The notes under the pieces are model-generated. The model worked only from the letters and a program-made list of their open reading frames with translations. It was not told the origin of the DNA and ran no database searches. From Vulcanococcus sp. (GTDB lineage Bacteria > Cyanobacteriota > Cyanobacteriia > PCC-6307 > Cyanobiaceae): DNA of 64,000 nucleotides. A program made the position numbers and the translations under genes. Below, one piece after another: positions 9,696-23,858 of the stretch; within the stretch, counting starts at the first letter, position 1; the number at the start of each line of letters is the position of its first letter. The DNA lies in the NCBI GenBank assembly GCA_019264575.1, contig JAHUZV010000021.1, positions 1-64,000 on the forward strand, read 5' to 3'.

Positions 9696-11105
9696 TCAGC
9701 CCCCCGCACGGCTCAGCAACCAGCTGGCGGTCTGCAGATAAATGAAGACCCCGGCCACATCGGTGGCGGTGGCGATGAACGGAGCCGACATCAGCGCCGG
9801 ATCCAAGCCCAGACGGTTGAACAGCAGCGGCAGGGCTGCCCCGGCAGTGGCCGCCAGGGTGGTGATCGCCACCAGGCTGATGCCGGCCGCACTGGCCACC
9901 AGCCAGTTGCCACCGCTCACATAGCCGGCCCAGGGCACCACCACCAGCATCATCAACAGACCCAGTAGCGCCCCGGCGATCGCCTCCCGCCCGATCGCCT
10001 TGGCCGGCCCCAGGCTCTGGATGCGCTGAGTGCTGAGGCCGCGGATCACCACGGTGGAGCTCTGGGCGCCCACATTGCCGCCCGTACCGATCAAGAGCGG
10101 AATGAAGGCCGCGAGCACCACCACCTGCTTGAGAACCCCATCCATTGAGGCGATCACAGCGGCGGTACCGCTGTTGGCCAGGAGCAGCACCAGCAGCCAC
10201 ACCACCCGCCGGCGGGCCACGCTGAACAGGTTGCTCTGGAAGTAATCGTCTTCATCGCCCGCCTGCACGGCACCGGCGGCATAGAGGTCGCGAGTGGCCT
10301 CCTGCTGGATCACGTCGATCACGTCATCCACAGTCACGATCCCCACCAGCCGCTGCTCGCGGTCCACCACCGGCACGGCGAGGAAGTCGTAGCGCTGGAT
10401 CACGCGCGCCACCTCCTCTTGATCGGTGTCAGTGCCCACGCTCACCACCTCGCGGGTCATCACATCGCCCACCCGCTCCTCCGGATCGGCCACCACCAGA
10501 TCCCGCAACGAAAGGATGCCAGTGAGATGGCGCGACGCGTCGGTGACGTAGAGCGCGTAGATCGTTTCGGTGTCGCGGGCGCGGCGGCGCACGATCGTGA
10601 GCGCCTGGGCCACGCTGTGGAATTCCTTGAGGTCGATGAACTCGGTGGTCATCAACCGGCCGGCGGTCTCCGGCTCGTAGCCGAGCAGCTGGGCGGTCAC
10701 GCGCCGCTCTGCCGGGCTGAGCTCCGCCAGCAGGCGACGGACGACCTTGGCGGGCAGTTCATCAAACAGATCCACCCGGTCATCGGGTGACATCTCCTCC
10801 ACCAGCTCGAGCACCTCGCTGGAGCGCAAACGCTCGAGCAGCGTCTGCTGCACGCTCGGCTCGAGGTATTCGTAAACCTCAATCGCTTCGTTCTTCGGCA
10901 GTAGGCGAAAGGCGAGAGCCTGGAGCGTGCGCGGCAATCCGCCGATCGCCTCGGCAATATCCACCTCCTGCACGGGCTGCAGCAGCAGCTTCACGCCGTC
11001 GTAATTACCGGCCTCGAGCAGACCCTTGAGCTGCTGAGTGAGCACCTCAGCCAACACCGGGCCGTTGGTGGGGGGAACAGCAGCTGCGGCAGACGCCTCG
11101 CTCAT
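9696..11105 (-). CDS. mgtE: Magnesium transporter MgtE
   Basis: A 469-residue channel with the three expected parts: an N-terminal helical domain (to about 130, with EEMSPDDRVDLFDELPA), a pair of CBS domains (about 140-265, with VPVVDREQRLVGIVTVDDV) and a C-terminal membrane domain of five helices (about 280-469). The membrane domain contains PLLIGTGGNVGAQSSTVVIR, the pore-forming signature. CBS domains close the pore at high internal magnesium. It is divergent from the glutathione peroxidase gene and upstream of the sigma factor, with a 121-bp gap on the same strand. Confidence 0.96.
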   Translation of the reverse strand: MSEASAAAAVPPTNGPVLAEVLTQQLKGLLEAGNYDGVKLLLQPVQEVDIAEAIGGLPRTLQALAFRLLPKNEAIEVYEYLEPSVQQTLLERLRSSEVLELVEEMSPDDRVDLFDELPAKVVRRLLAELSPAERRVTAQLLGYEPETAGRLMTTEFIDLKEFHSVAQALTIVRRRARDTETIYALYVTDASRHLTGILSLRDLVVADPEERVGDVMTREVVSVGTDTDQEEVARVIQRYDFLAVPVVDREQRLVGIVTVDDVIDVIQQEATRDLYAAGAVQAGDEDDYFQSNLFSVARRRVVWLLVLLLANSGTAAVIASMDGVLKQVVVLAAFIPLLIGTGGNVGAQSSTVVIRGLSTQRIQSLGPAKAIGREAIAGALLGLLMMLVVVPWAGYVSGGNWLVASAAGISLVAITTLAATAGAALPLLFNRLGLDPALMSAPFIATATDVAGVFIYLQTASWLLSRAGG

Positions 11106-11192
11106 GGCCCCTGGGCTGCGGCAGTCCGAGTGTATGGGCTGAAGTGGCTAAGGTCCGGCCTTCTCGAACACCCGCTCGGGCGGGCGAATCTG

Positions 11193-11663
11193 ATGGCCAT
11201 CAACGTGAGCGATGTGGTGGTGAGCACCGCCTCCGGCGAGCAGCAGAAACTGGGTGCGCTCGATGGCCAGGTGCGCCTGATCGTGAACGTGGCCAGCCGC
11301 TGCGGCTTCACCCGCCAGTACACCGGCCTGCAAGCCCTGCAGGAAACCTACGGCAGCCAGGGCTTCTCGGTGCTGGCCTTCCCCTGCAACGACTTCGGTG
11401 CGCAGGAGCCCGGCAGCGTGGGGGAAATCCAGCAGTTCTGCTCCACCACCTACGGCGTGAACTTCCCCATCTACGCCAAGGTGGCCATCAGCACCGCCCC
11501 CTTCGACACGCTGGTGCAAACCGAGCCCGCCGGCCCCGTGGCCTGGAACTTCGAGAAGTTCCTCGTGGGCAAAGACGGCACCGTGATCGCTCGCTTCAAG
11601 AGCGGTGTGGAGCCCGAGTCAGCCGAGCTGAAGAGCGCGATCGAAGCAGCACTGGCAGCCTGA
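11193..11663 (+). CDS. Glutathione peroxidase-family thiol peroxidase
   Basis: A 156-residue peroxidase using cysteine. Cys37 lies in NVASRCGFTRQY, and the Trp and Asn of the catalytic tetrad are in VAWNFEKFLV. The segment usually reading FPCNQFG is FPCNDFG here, so the tetrad glutamine is replaced by aspartate. This is an oddity that may simply be a subfamily trait. The electron donor may well be thioredoxin rather than glutathione, as for many bacterial members. The ATG at 11193 (MAINVSDVV) is preferred over one 63 bases upstream because family similarity starts there. Confidence 0.92.
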   Translation: MAINVSDVVVSTASGEQQKLGALDGQVRLIVNVASRCGFTRQYTGLQALQETYGSQGFSVLAFPCNDFGAQEPGSVGEIQQFCSTTYGVNFPIYAKVAISTAPFDTLVQTEPAGPVAWNFEKFLVGKDGTVIARFKSGVEPESAELKSAIEAALAA

Positions 11664-11671
11664 CCAGCGAG

Positions 11672-11693
11672 CTCCTGGCCTGCTGGCCAGGAG
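11672..11693 (+). terminator. Short hairpin after the glutathione peroxidase gene
   Basis: A 9-bp perfect stem (11672-11680 with 11685-11693) and a four-base loop begin nine bases after the stop codon. No T-run follows, so termination efficiency is uncertain. Confidence 0.5.
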
Positions 11694-11701
11694 AACTTCG
11701 C

Positions 11702-11750
11702 AGCACTGTCCAGGGTTTCGTACAGATTGCACGGAATTCTGGACGGTTGC
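11702..11750. repeat. 49-bp dyad repeat, copy A
   Basis: This block matches 17492-17540 at 38 of 49 positions without gaps. It keeps a nested dyad centred on 11726: inner GTAC (11720-11723) facing GCAC (11729-11732), and TCCA/TGGA farther out. It lies between the convergent 3' ends of the glutathione peroxidase and crcB genes, an unusual place for an operator, so it may be a mobile palindrome or RNA structure instead. Confidence 0.6.
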
Positions 11751-11772
11751 TGAGGCCGGTTCGCCGCTGAGG

Positions 11773-12189
11773 TCAGTCGAGCTGCGACCTGAACACCGTT
11801 CGGCTCAAGATCAGGCCAGCAGCCGCGCACAGAAGCCCAAGCACCAGGCTCATAGCGATCAACAGGAGACCCCAGGCAGGTTTCCCCGCCTGGATCAACT
11901 TGGCCACATCCAACATCCAGCTGCTGAAGGTGGTGAGGCAACCGCAGAAGCCAATCCCCAGCAACAACACCAGGCTAGTGCGCCGAGGAATCGGACCAGC
12001 CAGGAATCCCAGGATGAACGAACCCACCAGGTTCACCAGGAGATCCGCGCCGGTACTCCCTCCTAGATGCGGACCGAGCTGGACACCGCTCTGCCAACGC
12101 AACAGCGCACCTGGCACGGCGCCGAGCCCCACCAGCAACAGCTCTCTGAGCTCAAAGCTCAGTCGACGAACCTTGAGCTGATCAGCCAC
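11773..12189 (-). CDS. crcB: Fluoride channel subunit CrcB/Fluc (first copy)
   Basis: A 138-residue four-helix membrane protein with GAVPGALLRWQSG (about 18-30) and GFCGCLTTFSSW (about 81-92). These are the conserved CrcB motifs carrying the pore Asn/Phe region and the central sodium-site segment. The channel exports fluoride as a dual-topology dimer. It overlaps the second crcB gene by eight bases, so the two products are probably made together and may form a heterodimer, as seen in organisms with paired crcB genes. No fluoride riboswitch was recognised upstream of the pair. Confidence 0.93.
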   Translation of the reverse strand: MADQLKVRRLSFELRELLLVGLGAVPGALLRWQSGVQLGPHLGGSTGADLLVNLVGSFILGFLAGPIPRRTSLVLLLGIGFCGCLTTFSSWMLDVAKLIQAGKPAWGLLLIAMSLVLGLLCAAAGLILSRTVFRSQLD

Positions 12190-12544
12190 CGATCACCATC
12201 CCGGCCGCCACGGCCAGCAGGCCTGCCGCCACCGAGCCACCCATCAACCAAAGAGTTTCGCGCCGCTGGCCACCCAGCCACGACTGCAAAAGCTCCGCCG
12301 CAAAGGTGGAAAACGTACTCAGGCTGCCAAGGAAGCCCGTGGCCAGAAGTAAGCCGATCTGTTGATCCGGTCCACAGCGACCAGCCAAAGCCGCGATCAA
12401 ACCCAGCGCAAAACAAGCGGTGATGTTCACGCCAAAGGTGGCCCAATGCTTGCGGGGCACCAACGGCTCGAAGTGGTTCACCAGGCGGAAACGGAGCCAG
12501 GCACCGGGAACCGCGCCGATCGCCACGAGGAGCGCGTCGCGCAT
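12182..12544 (-). CDS. crcB: Fluoride channel subunit CrcB/Fluc (second copy)
   Basis: A 120-residue paralogue of the neighbouring CrcB with the same marks: GAVPGAWLRFRLVNHF (about 12-27), NITACFALG and TGFLGSLSTFSTFAAE (about 73-88). It starts three bases after the stop of the SH3-like gene and overlaps the next crcB. In the gyrB transcript order it is the third gene. Pairs of crcB genes in tandem commonly encode two subunits of fixed opposite topology. Confidence 0.93.
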   Translation of the reverse strand: MRDALLVAIGAVPGAWLRFRLVNHFEPLVPRKHWATFGVNITACFALGLIAALAGRCGPDQQIGLLLATGFLGSLSTFSTFAAELLQSWLGGQRRETLWLMGGSVAAGLLAVAAGMVIGG

Positions 12545-12547
12545 GAC

Positions 12548-12880
12548 TCAGGCAACAGCGAGCCAGCCGCGCTGCTCACCTGCCTCCACCTGAAGCCACT
12601 GTTCACCGCCTTGATCACACCAGCTGCGCATCACCCGGAGGGGTTGATCGGCATCAACCTGAGCCAAAGCAGGTGCCTGCTGATCCGGCGCGGCCTGCAG
12701 CACCTGGCCGCCAATGCTTAGCAAAGGCTCACCCGCGTTACGGCGACGCACGTCGGGTAGGCGGCGGTCAGCCCCGCCGGCGGGCAGGGTGACCGGTGCA
12801 AACAAGGCAAAAGCCAACACCGCACCCCAGCGCCAGGTGCTGAAGCGCTGTTCCACAGAGCGCGAGGCAGGTCGGCCCAC
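12548..12880 (-). CDS. Small exported protein with a probable SH3-like domain
   Basis: A 110-residue product with an N-terminal hydrophobic segment (WGAVLAFALFAPVTL, about 18-32), probably a signal peptide or anchor. The C-terminal half (GQVLQAAPDQ, LRVMRSWCDQ, WLQVEAGEQRGWLAVA) resembles a bacterial SH3-like fold. Its GTG start touches the gyrB stop directly, and the crcB pair follows three bases after its own stop, so all four genes look cotranscribed. Function unknown; periplasmic location is an inference from the signal. Confidence 0.7.
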   Translation of the reverse strand: MGRPASRSVEQRFSTWRWGAVLAFALFAPVTLPAGGADRRLPDVRRRNAGEPLLSIGGQVLQAAPDQQAPALAQVDADQPLRVMRSWCDQGGEQWLQVEAGEQRGWLAVA

Positions 12881-15004
<2,124 letters not shown>

Positions 15005-15051
15005 TTAGCGACCCGGAGACGAGGCAACAGGCCCGCCGGCAGAGTGCCTGG

Positions 15052-15963
15052 ATGAGCCAAGCCGAAACCGCTGCCCAGCCCCTGGTGATTGTGTTGCTGG
15101 GCCCCACCGCCAGCGGCAAAACGGCCCTCGGCATCGAGCTGGCCCAGGCGCTGGATCTGGCCGTGCTGTCGGTTGATTCGCGCCAGCTCTATCAAGAGAT
15201 GGATATCGGCACCGCCAAGCCCACCCCAGCCCAGCGGGCGGCGGTGCGCCATGAGCTGCTGGATCTGCGCCGCCCGGATCAACCGATCAACCTGCAGGAG
15301 TTCCGCGCCGAAGCAGAGCAGGCCATCGCTGCCGAACACGCCCGCCGCGGCATCGCCCTGCTGGTGGGCGGCAGCGGCCTCTATCTCAAGGCGATCACCC
15401 AGGGGATGACGCCACCGGCAGTGCCGCCGCAGCCCGAACTTCGGGCCCAGCTCGAAGCCCTAGGCCAGCCCCTCTGCCACCAACTGCTCTGCGCCGCTGA
15501 TCCAACCGCCGGCGCGCGAATCATGCCCAACGATGCCGTGCGCACCCAGCGAGCTCTGGAAGTGCTCTATGCCACCGGCCAACGGCTGAGCAGCCAGCAA
15601 GGAGCAACACCACCGCCCTGGCGCGTGCTGGAGCTGGGCCTGAATCCGCCGGATCTCAAGCGCCGCATCGCCCTACGCAGCGCCGGCCTCTATGCCGAAG
15701 GCCTCATCGAGGAAACCCGCGGCCTAATCGAGCGCTACGGCGCCGACTGCCCTCTGCTCGACACGATCGGCTATGGCGAAGCCAAAGCGGTGCTGCGCGG
15801 GGAACTCGACCAAAACGACGCGATCGCCCTCACCACCAAGCGCACGCAACAGTTCGCCAAGCGCCAACGCACCTGGTTTCGGCGGCAACACCAGCCGATC
15901 TGGCTCGATGGAGGTGACGCTTTACAGCAAGCGTTGCCTGCGATCGAGCGCGTCCTAGGGTGA
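15052..15963 (+). CDS. miaA: tRNA dimethylallyltransferase MiaA
   Basis: A 303-residue enzyme adding a dimethylallyl group to A37 of tRNAs reading UNN codons. It shows the P-loop [11 protein letters not shown] (about 20-30), [19 protein letters not shown] (about 41-59) with the catalytic Asp and Arg, the [10 protein letters not shown] motif and [13 protein letters not shown] [11 protein letters not shown] near the C-terminus. I use the ATG at 15052 rather than the frame extending to 14923. It is upstream of infC by 45 bases and in the same direction. Confidence 0.95.
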   Translation: MSQAETAAQPLVIVLLGPTASGKTALGIELAQALDLAVLSVDSRQLYQEMDIGTAKPTPAQRAAVRHELLDLRRPDQPINLQEFRAEAEQAIAAEHARRGIALLVGGSGLYLKAITQGMTPPAVPPQPELRAQLEALGQPLCHQLLCAADPTAGARIMPNDAVRTQRALEVLYATGQRLSSQQGATPPPWRVLELGLNPPDLKRRIALRSAGLYAEGLIEETRGLIERYGADCPLLDTIGYGEAKAVLRGELDQNDAIALTTKRTQQFAKRQRTWFRRQHQPIWLDGGDALQQALPAIERVLG

Positions 15964-16008
15964 AGGGTGAACAGACACTGTTTTCTCTTCGTCCTCTCGC
16001 CCGCCTGA

Positions 16009-16656
16009 ATGCCACCCCGTCCTCGTTTTGACCGCCGCGCTCCCGTGCGGGAGCTCCCCAACATCAACGACCGCATCAGTTACCCCCAGTTGCGGGTGGT
16101 CGATGCCGACGGCAGTCAGCTGGGGGTGATCACGCGGGAGGCGGCCCTGGAAGTGGCCAAAGACCGCGAGCTCGACCTGGTGCTGGTGAGCGAGAAGGCT
16201 GATCCGCCGGTGTGCCGGATCATGGACTACGGCAAGTTCAAGTTCGAGCAGGAAAAGAAGGCCAAAGAAGCCAAGAAAAAGTCTCACCAAACCGAAGTAA
16301 AGGAGGTGAAGATGCGCTACAAGATCGATCAGCACGATTACGACGTGCGGATCGGTCAGGCCTCCCGCTTCCTCAAAGCCGGCGACAAGGTGAAGTGCAC
16401 CGTGATCTTCCGCGGCCGCGAGATCCAGCACACCGCCCTGGCTGAGCAGCTGCTCAAGCGCATGGCCAAAGACCTCGAAGAAAAGGCCGAGATCCAGCAG
16501 GAGCCCAAGCGCGAGGGCCGCAACATGATCATGTTCCTCACGCCGCGCAAAACTCCGCTGGCCAAGGAGAAGGAAGCGGAAGCCGCCGCCAGCAAGGCCG
16601 TGCGCACAATCGAAACCCCGCGCCAGCAGGCTGCTGCGGCAGCAGCCGAGGGCTGA
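16009..16656 (+). CDS. infC: Translation initiation factor IF-3
   Basis: A 215-residue IF-3 that keeps the 30S subunit free and checks the start codon. It starts [23 protein letters not shown] and has [18 protein letters not shown] (about 65-82), then a lysine-rich linker and the C-terminal domain ([33 protein letters not shown]). A C-terminal alanine- and lysine-rich tail of about 35 residues extends beyond the usual end. The start is ATG rather than the AUU used for autoregulation in enterobacteria, so that control is probably absent here. Confidence 0.97.
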   Translation: MPPRPRFDRRAPVRELPNINDRISYPQLRVVDADGSQLGVITREAALEVAKDRELDLVLVSEKADPPVCRIMDYGKFKFEQEKKAKEAKKKSHQTEVKEVKMRYKIDQHDYDVRIGQASRFLKAGDKVKCTVIFRGREIQHTALAEQLLKRMAKDLEEKAEIQQEPKREGRNMIMFLTPRKTPLAKEKEAEAAASKAVRTIETPRQQAAAAAAEG

Positions 16657-16660
16657 GACC

Positions 16661-16683
16661 CCCGGGCCCAACCAGGGCCTGGG
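16661..16683 (+). terminator. Hairpin between convergent infC and hydrolase genes
   Basis: A 9-bp GC-rich stem with one G-T wobble (16661-16669 with 16675-16683) and a five-base loop lies right after the infC stop and overlaps the approach to the dienelactone hydrolase stop at 16685. It could serve both strands. No long T-run is present. Confidence 0.55.
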
Positions 16684-16684
16684 C

Positions 16685-17425
16685 TTAAAGCGATTCGCCA
16701 AACAACTCGAGCATCGCCTGCCAACCAGCGGCTGAGGCCTCAGGGTGGAAATCACCCCGGGCCTCGCACATATAGCCGTGGCCGGCGCCTTGGGCCAGCA
16801 CAAAGCGATGTCTGCCGGCAGGCACTGCAGCGAGGGCTCGCTCAATGGCGTCGAGCTCTTGCGGCAGCATCAACGGATCCTGATCGCCGCAGAAGCACCA
16901 CAACCTGCCAGGGACCTGCGGCACATCGGTGAGCGTGGGCGCACCGCCACCGGGGCGATCGGTGGACACGCGAGCCCCATAGAAGTCGCAGCTGGCGGCG
17001 ATCACCGGCAAGGTGGCGGCGAGCATCGCCAGGTGCCCCCCGAAGCAGAAGCCCACACAGCCCAGGGGCTTATACGCAAGGCCATCTACAGCATGGGCCT
17101 GCTGCATCCACGCAGCAGCAGCAGTCACATCGGCGCGGAGCTGTTCGGCCCGCACCTGGTCGCGGTGCTCACGACCCAGGGCCAGGCCTGCGTCGTTGTA
17201 ATCCGCCTCCAGATGGGGAGCGGTGCGCCAAAACGTACTCATCGCCAGAGCCGCATAGCCGTGCTCCGCCAAACGATCGGCCACGCTGCGCACCCAGCCG
17301 TTAACGCCGAACACCTCAGGCAGCACCAGCACGGCCGCCCGAGGAGCCTCAGGCCGTGCCCACCAGGCGGGCATGGAGCCCTCCGGGGTGATCACCTCAA
17401 TCCAGTTCGCCTGAATCGCCATCAA
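16685..17425 (-). CDS. Dienelactone hydrolase family protein
   Basis: A 246-residue alpha/beta hydrolase. The nucleophile elbow reads GCVGFCFGGHLAML (about 121-134), so the nucleophile is cysteine as in dienelactone hydrolase. The acid is in FCGDQDPLM (about 194-202) and the histidine in QGAGHGYM (about 224-231). The oxidant-free hydrolysis of lactone or ester bonds is the family role; the physiological substrate in cyanobacteria is unknown. It reads away from the GntR regulator and shares with it an upstream region that contains a 49-bp dyad, so it may be a regulatory target. Confidence 0.9.
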   Translation of the reverse strand: MMAIQANWIEVITPEGSMPAWWARPEAPRAAVLVLPEVFGVNGWVRSVADRLAEHGYAALAMSTFWRTAPHLEADYNDAGLALGREHRDQVRAEQLRADVTAAAAWMQQAHAVDGLAYKPLGCVGFCFGGHLAMLAATLPVIAASCDFYGARVSTDRPGGGAPTLTDVPQVPGRLWCFCGDQDPLMLPQELDAIERALAAVPAGRHRFVLAQGAGHGYMCEARGDFHPEASAAGWQAMLELFGESL

Positions 17426-17491
17426 CCCAGCTCGCGCTGCATCAGAGCGCTATCAAAGCGCCACCCGAACAGCAGCGCAGAACAACACGCA

Positions 17492-17540
17492 AGCACTGTC
17501 CACGGTTTCGTACGGTCTGTACAGAAGCCTGGACAGTGCC
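17492..17540. promoter_or_regulatory. 49-bp dyad repeat, copy B, upstream of gntR-like gene
   Basis: Ten-base perfect arms at 17493-17502 and 17530-17539 enclose an inner pair of GTAC tetramers (17510-17513 and 17519-17522). Both share the same centre, 17516. The block lies between the divergent hydrolase and GntR-family genes and is a good candidate operator for the regulator, because GntR proteins bind GT...AC dyads. Copy A is at 11702-11750. Confidence 0.6.
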
Positions 17541-17645
17541 GCCCACGAACCAGTGGCAACCGGCACAGCCGTTTATGCCGGGATTGCAATTGTCACCGGC
17601 GCCAAAGATCCGTATGGTGGCGCCGCAGCGTTGTGCCAATCCGGT

Positions 17646-18635
17646 TTGCGGTTCCACATTCAGCAGGACAGCGACATCCCGGCCTCGAGCCAGCTGTACA
17701 ACCAAATCTGCTTTGCGATCGCCGCGCGCCACTTCCCGCCCGGCCATCGATTACCGAGCACGCGCCAGCTGGCGATGCAGACCGGCCTGCACCGCAACAC
17801 GATCAGCAAGGTGTACCGGCAGCTGGAGAACGATGGCGTTGTTGAGGCCATGGCCGGCTCGGGCATCTACGTGCGCGACCAGCAGAACCCGCGCGACATC
17901 AAACCTGCTCCCGGCCCCCGCAGCCGCCACCTGCCGGACATCGACCGCGAGGTGCGCCAGAGCGTTGACGGCCTGCTCAACGCCGGCTGCACCCTTCAAC
18001 AGGCTCGCGAGCTGCTCACCCGCGAAATCGACTGGCGTTTGCGCTGCGGTGCCCGGGTGCTGGTGAGCACTCCCAGGGAAGACATCGGCGCCTCGATGCT
18101 GATCGCCGAAGAGCTCACTCCCCACCTGGATGTACCGGTGGAGGTGGTGCCGATGGAGGAGCTGGAGAGCATCCTCGAGAGCTCCAGCAACGGCACGGTG
18201 GTGACCAGCCGCTACTTCCTCCAGCCGGTGGAGGAAATCGCCCGCCGCCACAGCGTGCGCGCCGTGCCGGTCGATCTCAACGACTTCCGCCACGAGCTCG
18301 ACCTTCTCAAAGACCTCAAGGCCGGCAGCTGCGTGGGCCTGGTAAGCATCAGCCCCGGCATCCTTCGCGCCGCCGAGGTGATCCTGCACAGCATGCGCGG
18401 CAATGAGCTCCTGCTCATGACGGCCACCCCTGATGCAAGCAGCCGCCTGCTAGCCCTGCTGAGGGCTTCCAGCCACGTGCTCTGCGATCGCCCGAGCTTG
18501 CCGCTGGTGGAGCAAAACCTGCGACAAAACCGCGCTCAGCTGATGCGCCTGCCTCAGGTGCATTGCGCCCAGAGCTACTTGGGCAGCGCCACGATCGACT
18601 TACTGCGCAAGGAAATCGGCCTGCTGGCGGCCTGA
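17646..18635 (+). CDS. GntR-family transcriptional regulator
   Basis: A DNA-binding protein of about 329 residues with a typical GntR winged helix in the first 75 residues (SQLYNQICFAIAARHFPPGH, RLPSTRQLAMQTGLHRNTIS, KVYRQLENDGVV). A roughly 240-residue C-terminal region follows that I do not recognise as an aminotransferase or a UTRA domain. I choose the TTG at 17646 (LRFHIQQDSDIP) because the similarity to the winged helix begins there. An ATG at 17553 in the same frame would add 31 residues of low-complexity sequence. It probably autoregulates through the dyad at 17492-17540. The ligand is unknown. Confidence 0.82.
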   Translation: MRFHIQQDSDIPASSQLYNQICFAIAARHFPPGHRLPSTRQLAMQTGLHRNTISKVYRQLENDGVVEAMAGSGIYVRDQQNPRDIKPAPGPRSRHLPDIDREVRQSVDGLLNAGCTLQQARELLTREIDWRLRCGARVLVSTPREDIGASMLIAEELTPHLDVPVEVVPMEELESILESSSNGTVVTSRYFLQPVEEIARRHSVRAVPVDLNDFRHELDLLKDLKAGSCVGLVSISPGILRAAEVILHSMRGNELLLMTATPDASSRLLALLRASSHVLCDRPSLPLVEQNLRQNRAQLMRLPQVHCAQSYLGSATIDLLRKEIGLLAA

Positions 18636-18671
18636 CACAGCGGCGGCGCTCCCCCGCGTCAGACTCCCCCC

Positions 18672-19439
18672 ATGCTCAACGCCCTTCGCGCCGACCTGGC
18701 GATCATCAAGGAGCGCGATCCGGCAGCCCGTGGGGTGCTGGAAATCCTCTGCTGCTATCCAGGGCTGCACGCGCTGACGCTGCATCGCTTCAGCCATCAG
18801 CTCTGGCGGCTGCGCTGGCCCCTCTCCCCGCTGGTGGCGCGGATCCTGAGCCAACTGGGCCGTTGGCTCACCGGCATCGAGATCCACCCGGGCGCCCGCA
18901 TCGGCCGAGGCGTGTTCATCGATCACGGCATGGGCGTGGTGATCGGAGAAACGGCCGTAATCGGCGATCAATGCTTGCTCTATCAGGGAGTAACGCTGGG
19001 CGGCACCGGCAAAGCCCACGGCAAACGCCACCCAACGCTGGAACCGAATGTGGTGGTAGGAGCCGGTGCGAAGGTGCTGGGCGCAATCCGAGTGGGCGCT
19101 AATACCCGCATCGGGGCTGGCTCAGTGGTGCTGCGGGATGTGGCGCCGGACAGCACCGTGGTGGGCATCCCCGGCCGCGTGGTGCACCAGAGCGGTGTGC
19201 GGATCGACCCACTAGCCCACTCGGCCTTGCCCGATGCGGAAGCGCGGGTGATCCGCAACCTAATGGAGCGGATCGACACCCTGGAAGGCGAACTGGCCCG
19301 CACCCAGGCCTGCCTACGGGAGCTTGCGGCGGGGCGGCCTGTGCTGGAGCCATGCCGCGGCGCTGCCCAGAACCTCAAGGATCGCGAAATCCTGGAGTTT
19401 CTCGGAGATGACAACAGCAGCCCAACCAATCGCAGCTGA
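18672..19439 (+). CDS. cysE: Serine O-acetyltransferase
   Basis: A 255-residue acetyltransferase making O-acetylserine for cysteine synthesis. The N-terminal helical part ([20 protein letters not shown], about 17-36) precedes the left-handed beta-helix with hexapeptide repeats ([20 protein letters not shown]). The loop with [14 protein letters not shown] (about 116-129) carries active-site residues. The tail beyond residue 175 is longer than the minimal bacterial enzyme and contains a helical [15 protein letters not shown] stretch. It starts 36 bases after the GntR-like gene. Confidence 0.96.
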   Translation: MLNALRADLAIIKERDPAARGVLEILCCYPGLHALTLHRFSHQLWRLRWPLSPLVARILSQLGRWLTGIEIHPGARIGRGVFIDHGMGVVIGETAVIGDQCLLYQGVTLGGTGKAHGKRHPTLEPNVVVGAGAKVLGAIRVGANTRIGAGSVVLRDVAPDSTVVGIPGRVVHQSGVRIDPLAHSALPDAEARVIRNLMERIDTLEGELARTQACLRELAAGRPVLEPCRGAAQNLKDREILEFLGDDNSSPTNRS

Positions 19440-19505
19440 AGCGTGAACGGCTCACCAGCGCACAGCTCTTAAACTGAACTGATTCCAGCGTCGACGAGAA
19501 CAATC

Positions 19506-20498
19506 ATGCTGAAGGCTTCGGTGCTGGTGGTCTCACGCACGCCCGAGCTACTGAATCGGTTACTTCACAGCCTAGATAGTGCTTATAGCGGTATGGCAGC
19601 CGGTGTTGAAGTGATCGCTTCTTGGAATGGCTGCGCCGATGATGAAACTCGGATCCAAGCCGGACGCCTTCCATTCAGAGTTGTTCAGCACGATCCTTAT
19701 CACTTTGCCAGCAACATGAATGGACTGGCCCGCAAAGCCAGCGGCACTGTGTTGATCTTTGCCAACGACGACCTGATCGTTGATCCAGGCGCCATCGATG
19801 CAGCCCTAGAGCGGCTGCAAACCAGACCAGAGGTTGGACTGATTGGCGCTCGGTTGCGCACCAGCCAAGGGCAACTTGCCCACGCCGGCATCCATTTCAC
19901 CTCCTACGGCTCCCCTTATCACCAGCTGGAGCACTTCGTGAATGCGGCTCATCCAGCCAATCAGCGAGAGCGACTGGTACCGGCGGTAACAGGGGCATTC
20001 TTTGCCATGCGCCGCGATGAGTTTCTGCAGCTCGAACTGGCGGAAACGTTTAATGTCTGCGGGGAGGATGTGCTGCTCTGCCTACAGACGCGCGCAGTTC
20101 TGCAAAAACAGGTGCTCTACTGCCCAGCCATGAGTGGTGTGCACGATGCGGAGTCGACCCGTAGCCAATTCGAGGAGCAACAGGGCAATGACGACGACAT
20201 GAAGCGCATGCGTGCTGGCTGGCGAGAGCTGATCCAACGCGCCAACAAAGAGAGTTTGATGGTGGAATTACAAGCCGCACAAGATGAAGCCGAGGATCTC
20301 AGGGGACGTTGCCTTGAGCTGCTGAGCGAACAAGCAAAGCAGGAGGCCGCGCTCAATGAACTCCGCGCCCAAGCTTCAGAAAAAGCCCAGCTACAAGCCC
20401 AGTCTACCCAACAGTATCTTCAACAATCACTCCTCGAGAGCGAGAACAAACGCCTGCGCTCTCGAGTGCAGCAACTGGAGAATCAACTCACTCGCTGA
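19506..20498 (+). CDS. Glycosyltransferase family 2-like protein with C-terminal coiled coil
   Basis: A 330-residue protein. The first 225 residues resemble a GT-A (GT2) fold: SVLVVSRTPELLNRLLHSLD, LIFANDDLIVDPGAID with the acidic metal-binding NDD near residue 98, and ALIGAR-like GLIGARLRTS. The last 90 residues are a long charged helix (MVELQAAQDEAEDLRGRCLE, SENKRLRSRVQQLENQL) predicted to form a coiled coil, perhaps for oligomerisation. It is convergent with secA with 15 bases between the stops. The acceptor is unknown. Confidence 0.8.
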   Translation: MLKASVLVVSRTPELLNRLLHSLDSAYSGMAAGVEVIASWNGCADDETRIQAGRLPFRVVQHDPYHFASNMNGLARKASGTVLIFANDDLIVDPGAIDAALERLQTRPEVGLIGARLRTSQGQLAHAGIHFTSYGSPYHQLEHFVNAAHPANQRERLVPAVTGAFFAMRRDEFLQLELAETFNVCGEDVLLCLQTRAVLQKQVLYCPAMSGVHDAESTRSQFEEQQGNDDDMKRMRAGWRELIQRANKESLMVELQAAQDEAEDLRGRCLELLSEQAKQEAALNELRAQASEKAQLQAQSTQQYLQQSLLESENKRLRSRVQQLENQLTR

Positions 20499-20513
20499 GA
20501 ACCAACGAGCTGA

Positions 20514-23384
<2,871 letters not shown>

Positions 23385-23858
23385 GGAAGTGGGCCGATGT
23401 GCGCTGCGGGCAGCCTACTGAGAGCAGGCGGGACGTCCTTGGGCGGGATTCACGCCAGCAGCAGCCATTCAACCCAACGCGGGGGAAACAGATCACCACT
23501 TGAGGCCACTCTCCGAGCGGCTGCAGCTGATCCGGGTAAACTGACAAATCGAGTACTGCAGCGCTGATCGGCTCCTGGTGAAGCCGTGAAGGCAGGCCAT
23601 CAGACAGTGGTTGCCCATGGCGACAGATAAGCCTCTGAGCTCGACGGCTATCGAGAGAGGTGACCTGACCTGAGCCGTTTTGCAATCCCTTACCCAAGCA
23701 GCCGAAAGGGCACGTTTCACAGCCGTGCCCAAGACGGAAGAGGGAACGACCACCCATATTCAGTACGGTTTGAACGGCCTTGGGTATCGCGACGGCGCCT
23801 GAGGCCTAGGCCTCAGCGGAAGCATCGCACCAACCTTCCACCCCGCTGCGGCATGTGG
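23385..23858. other. 474-bp intergenic stretch without a recognisable gene
   Basis: The region upstream of secA holds an 18-bp perfect palindrome at 23799-23816 and a minus-strand open frame (about 23493-23753) whose translation has no recognisable motif. It must include the secA promoter. It may contain further decayed remains of the adjacent toxin-antitoxin locus, but I cannot support a specific call. Confidence 0.4.

Noticed and set aside
9649..9700. Short GTG frame VTDDDWLRLIPRLF between mgtE and the sigma factor
   Set aside because: Fourteen codons with no known counterpart; could be chance.
12545..12880. Fluoride riboswitch for crcB
   Set aside because: The region immediately upstream of the crcB pair is coding, and no fluoride-riboswitch core was seen there or upstream of gyrB.
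23493..23753. Minus-strand open frame upstream of secA
   Set aside because: No recognisable motif, and composition resembles non-coding DNA around the decayed vapBC locus.
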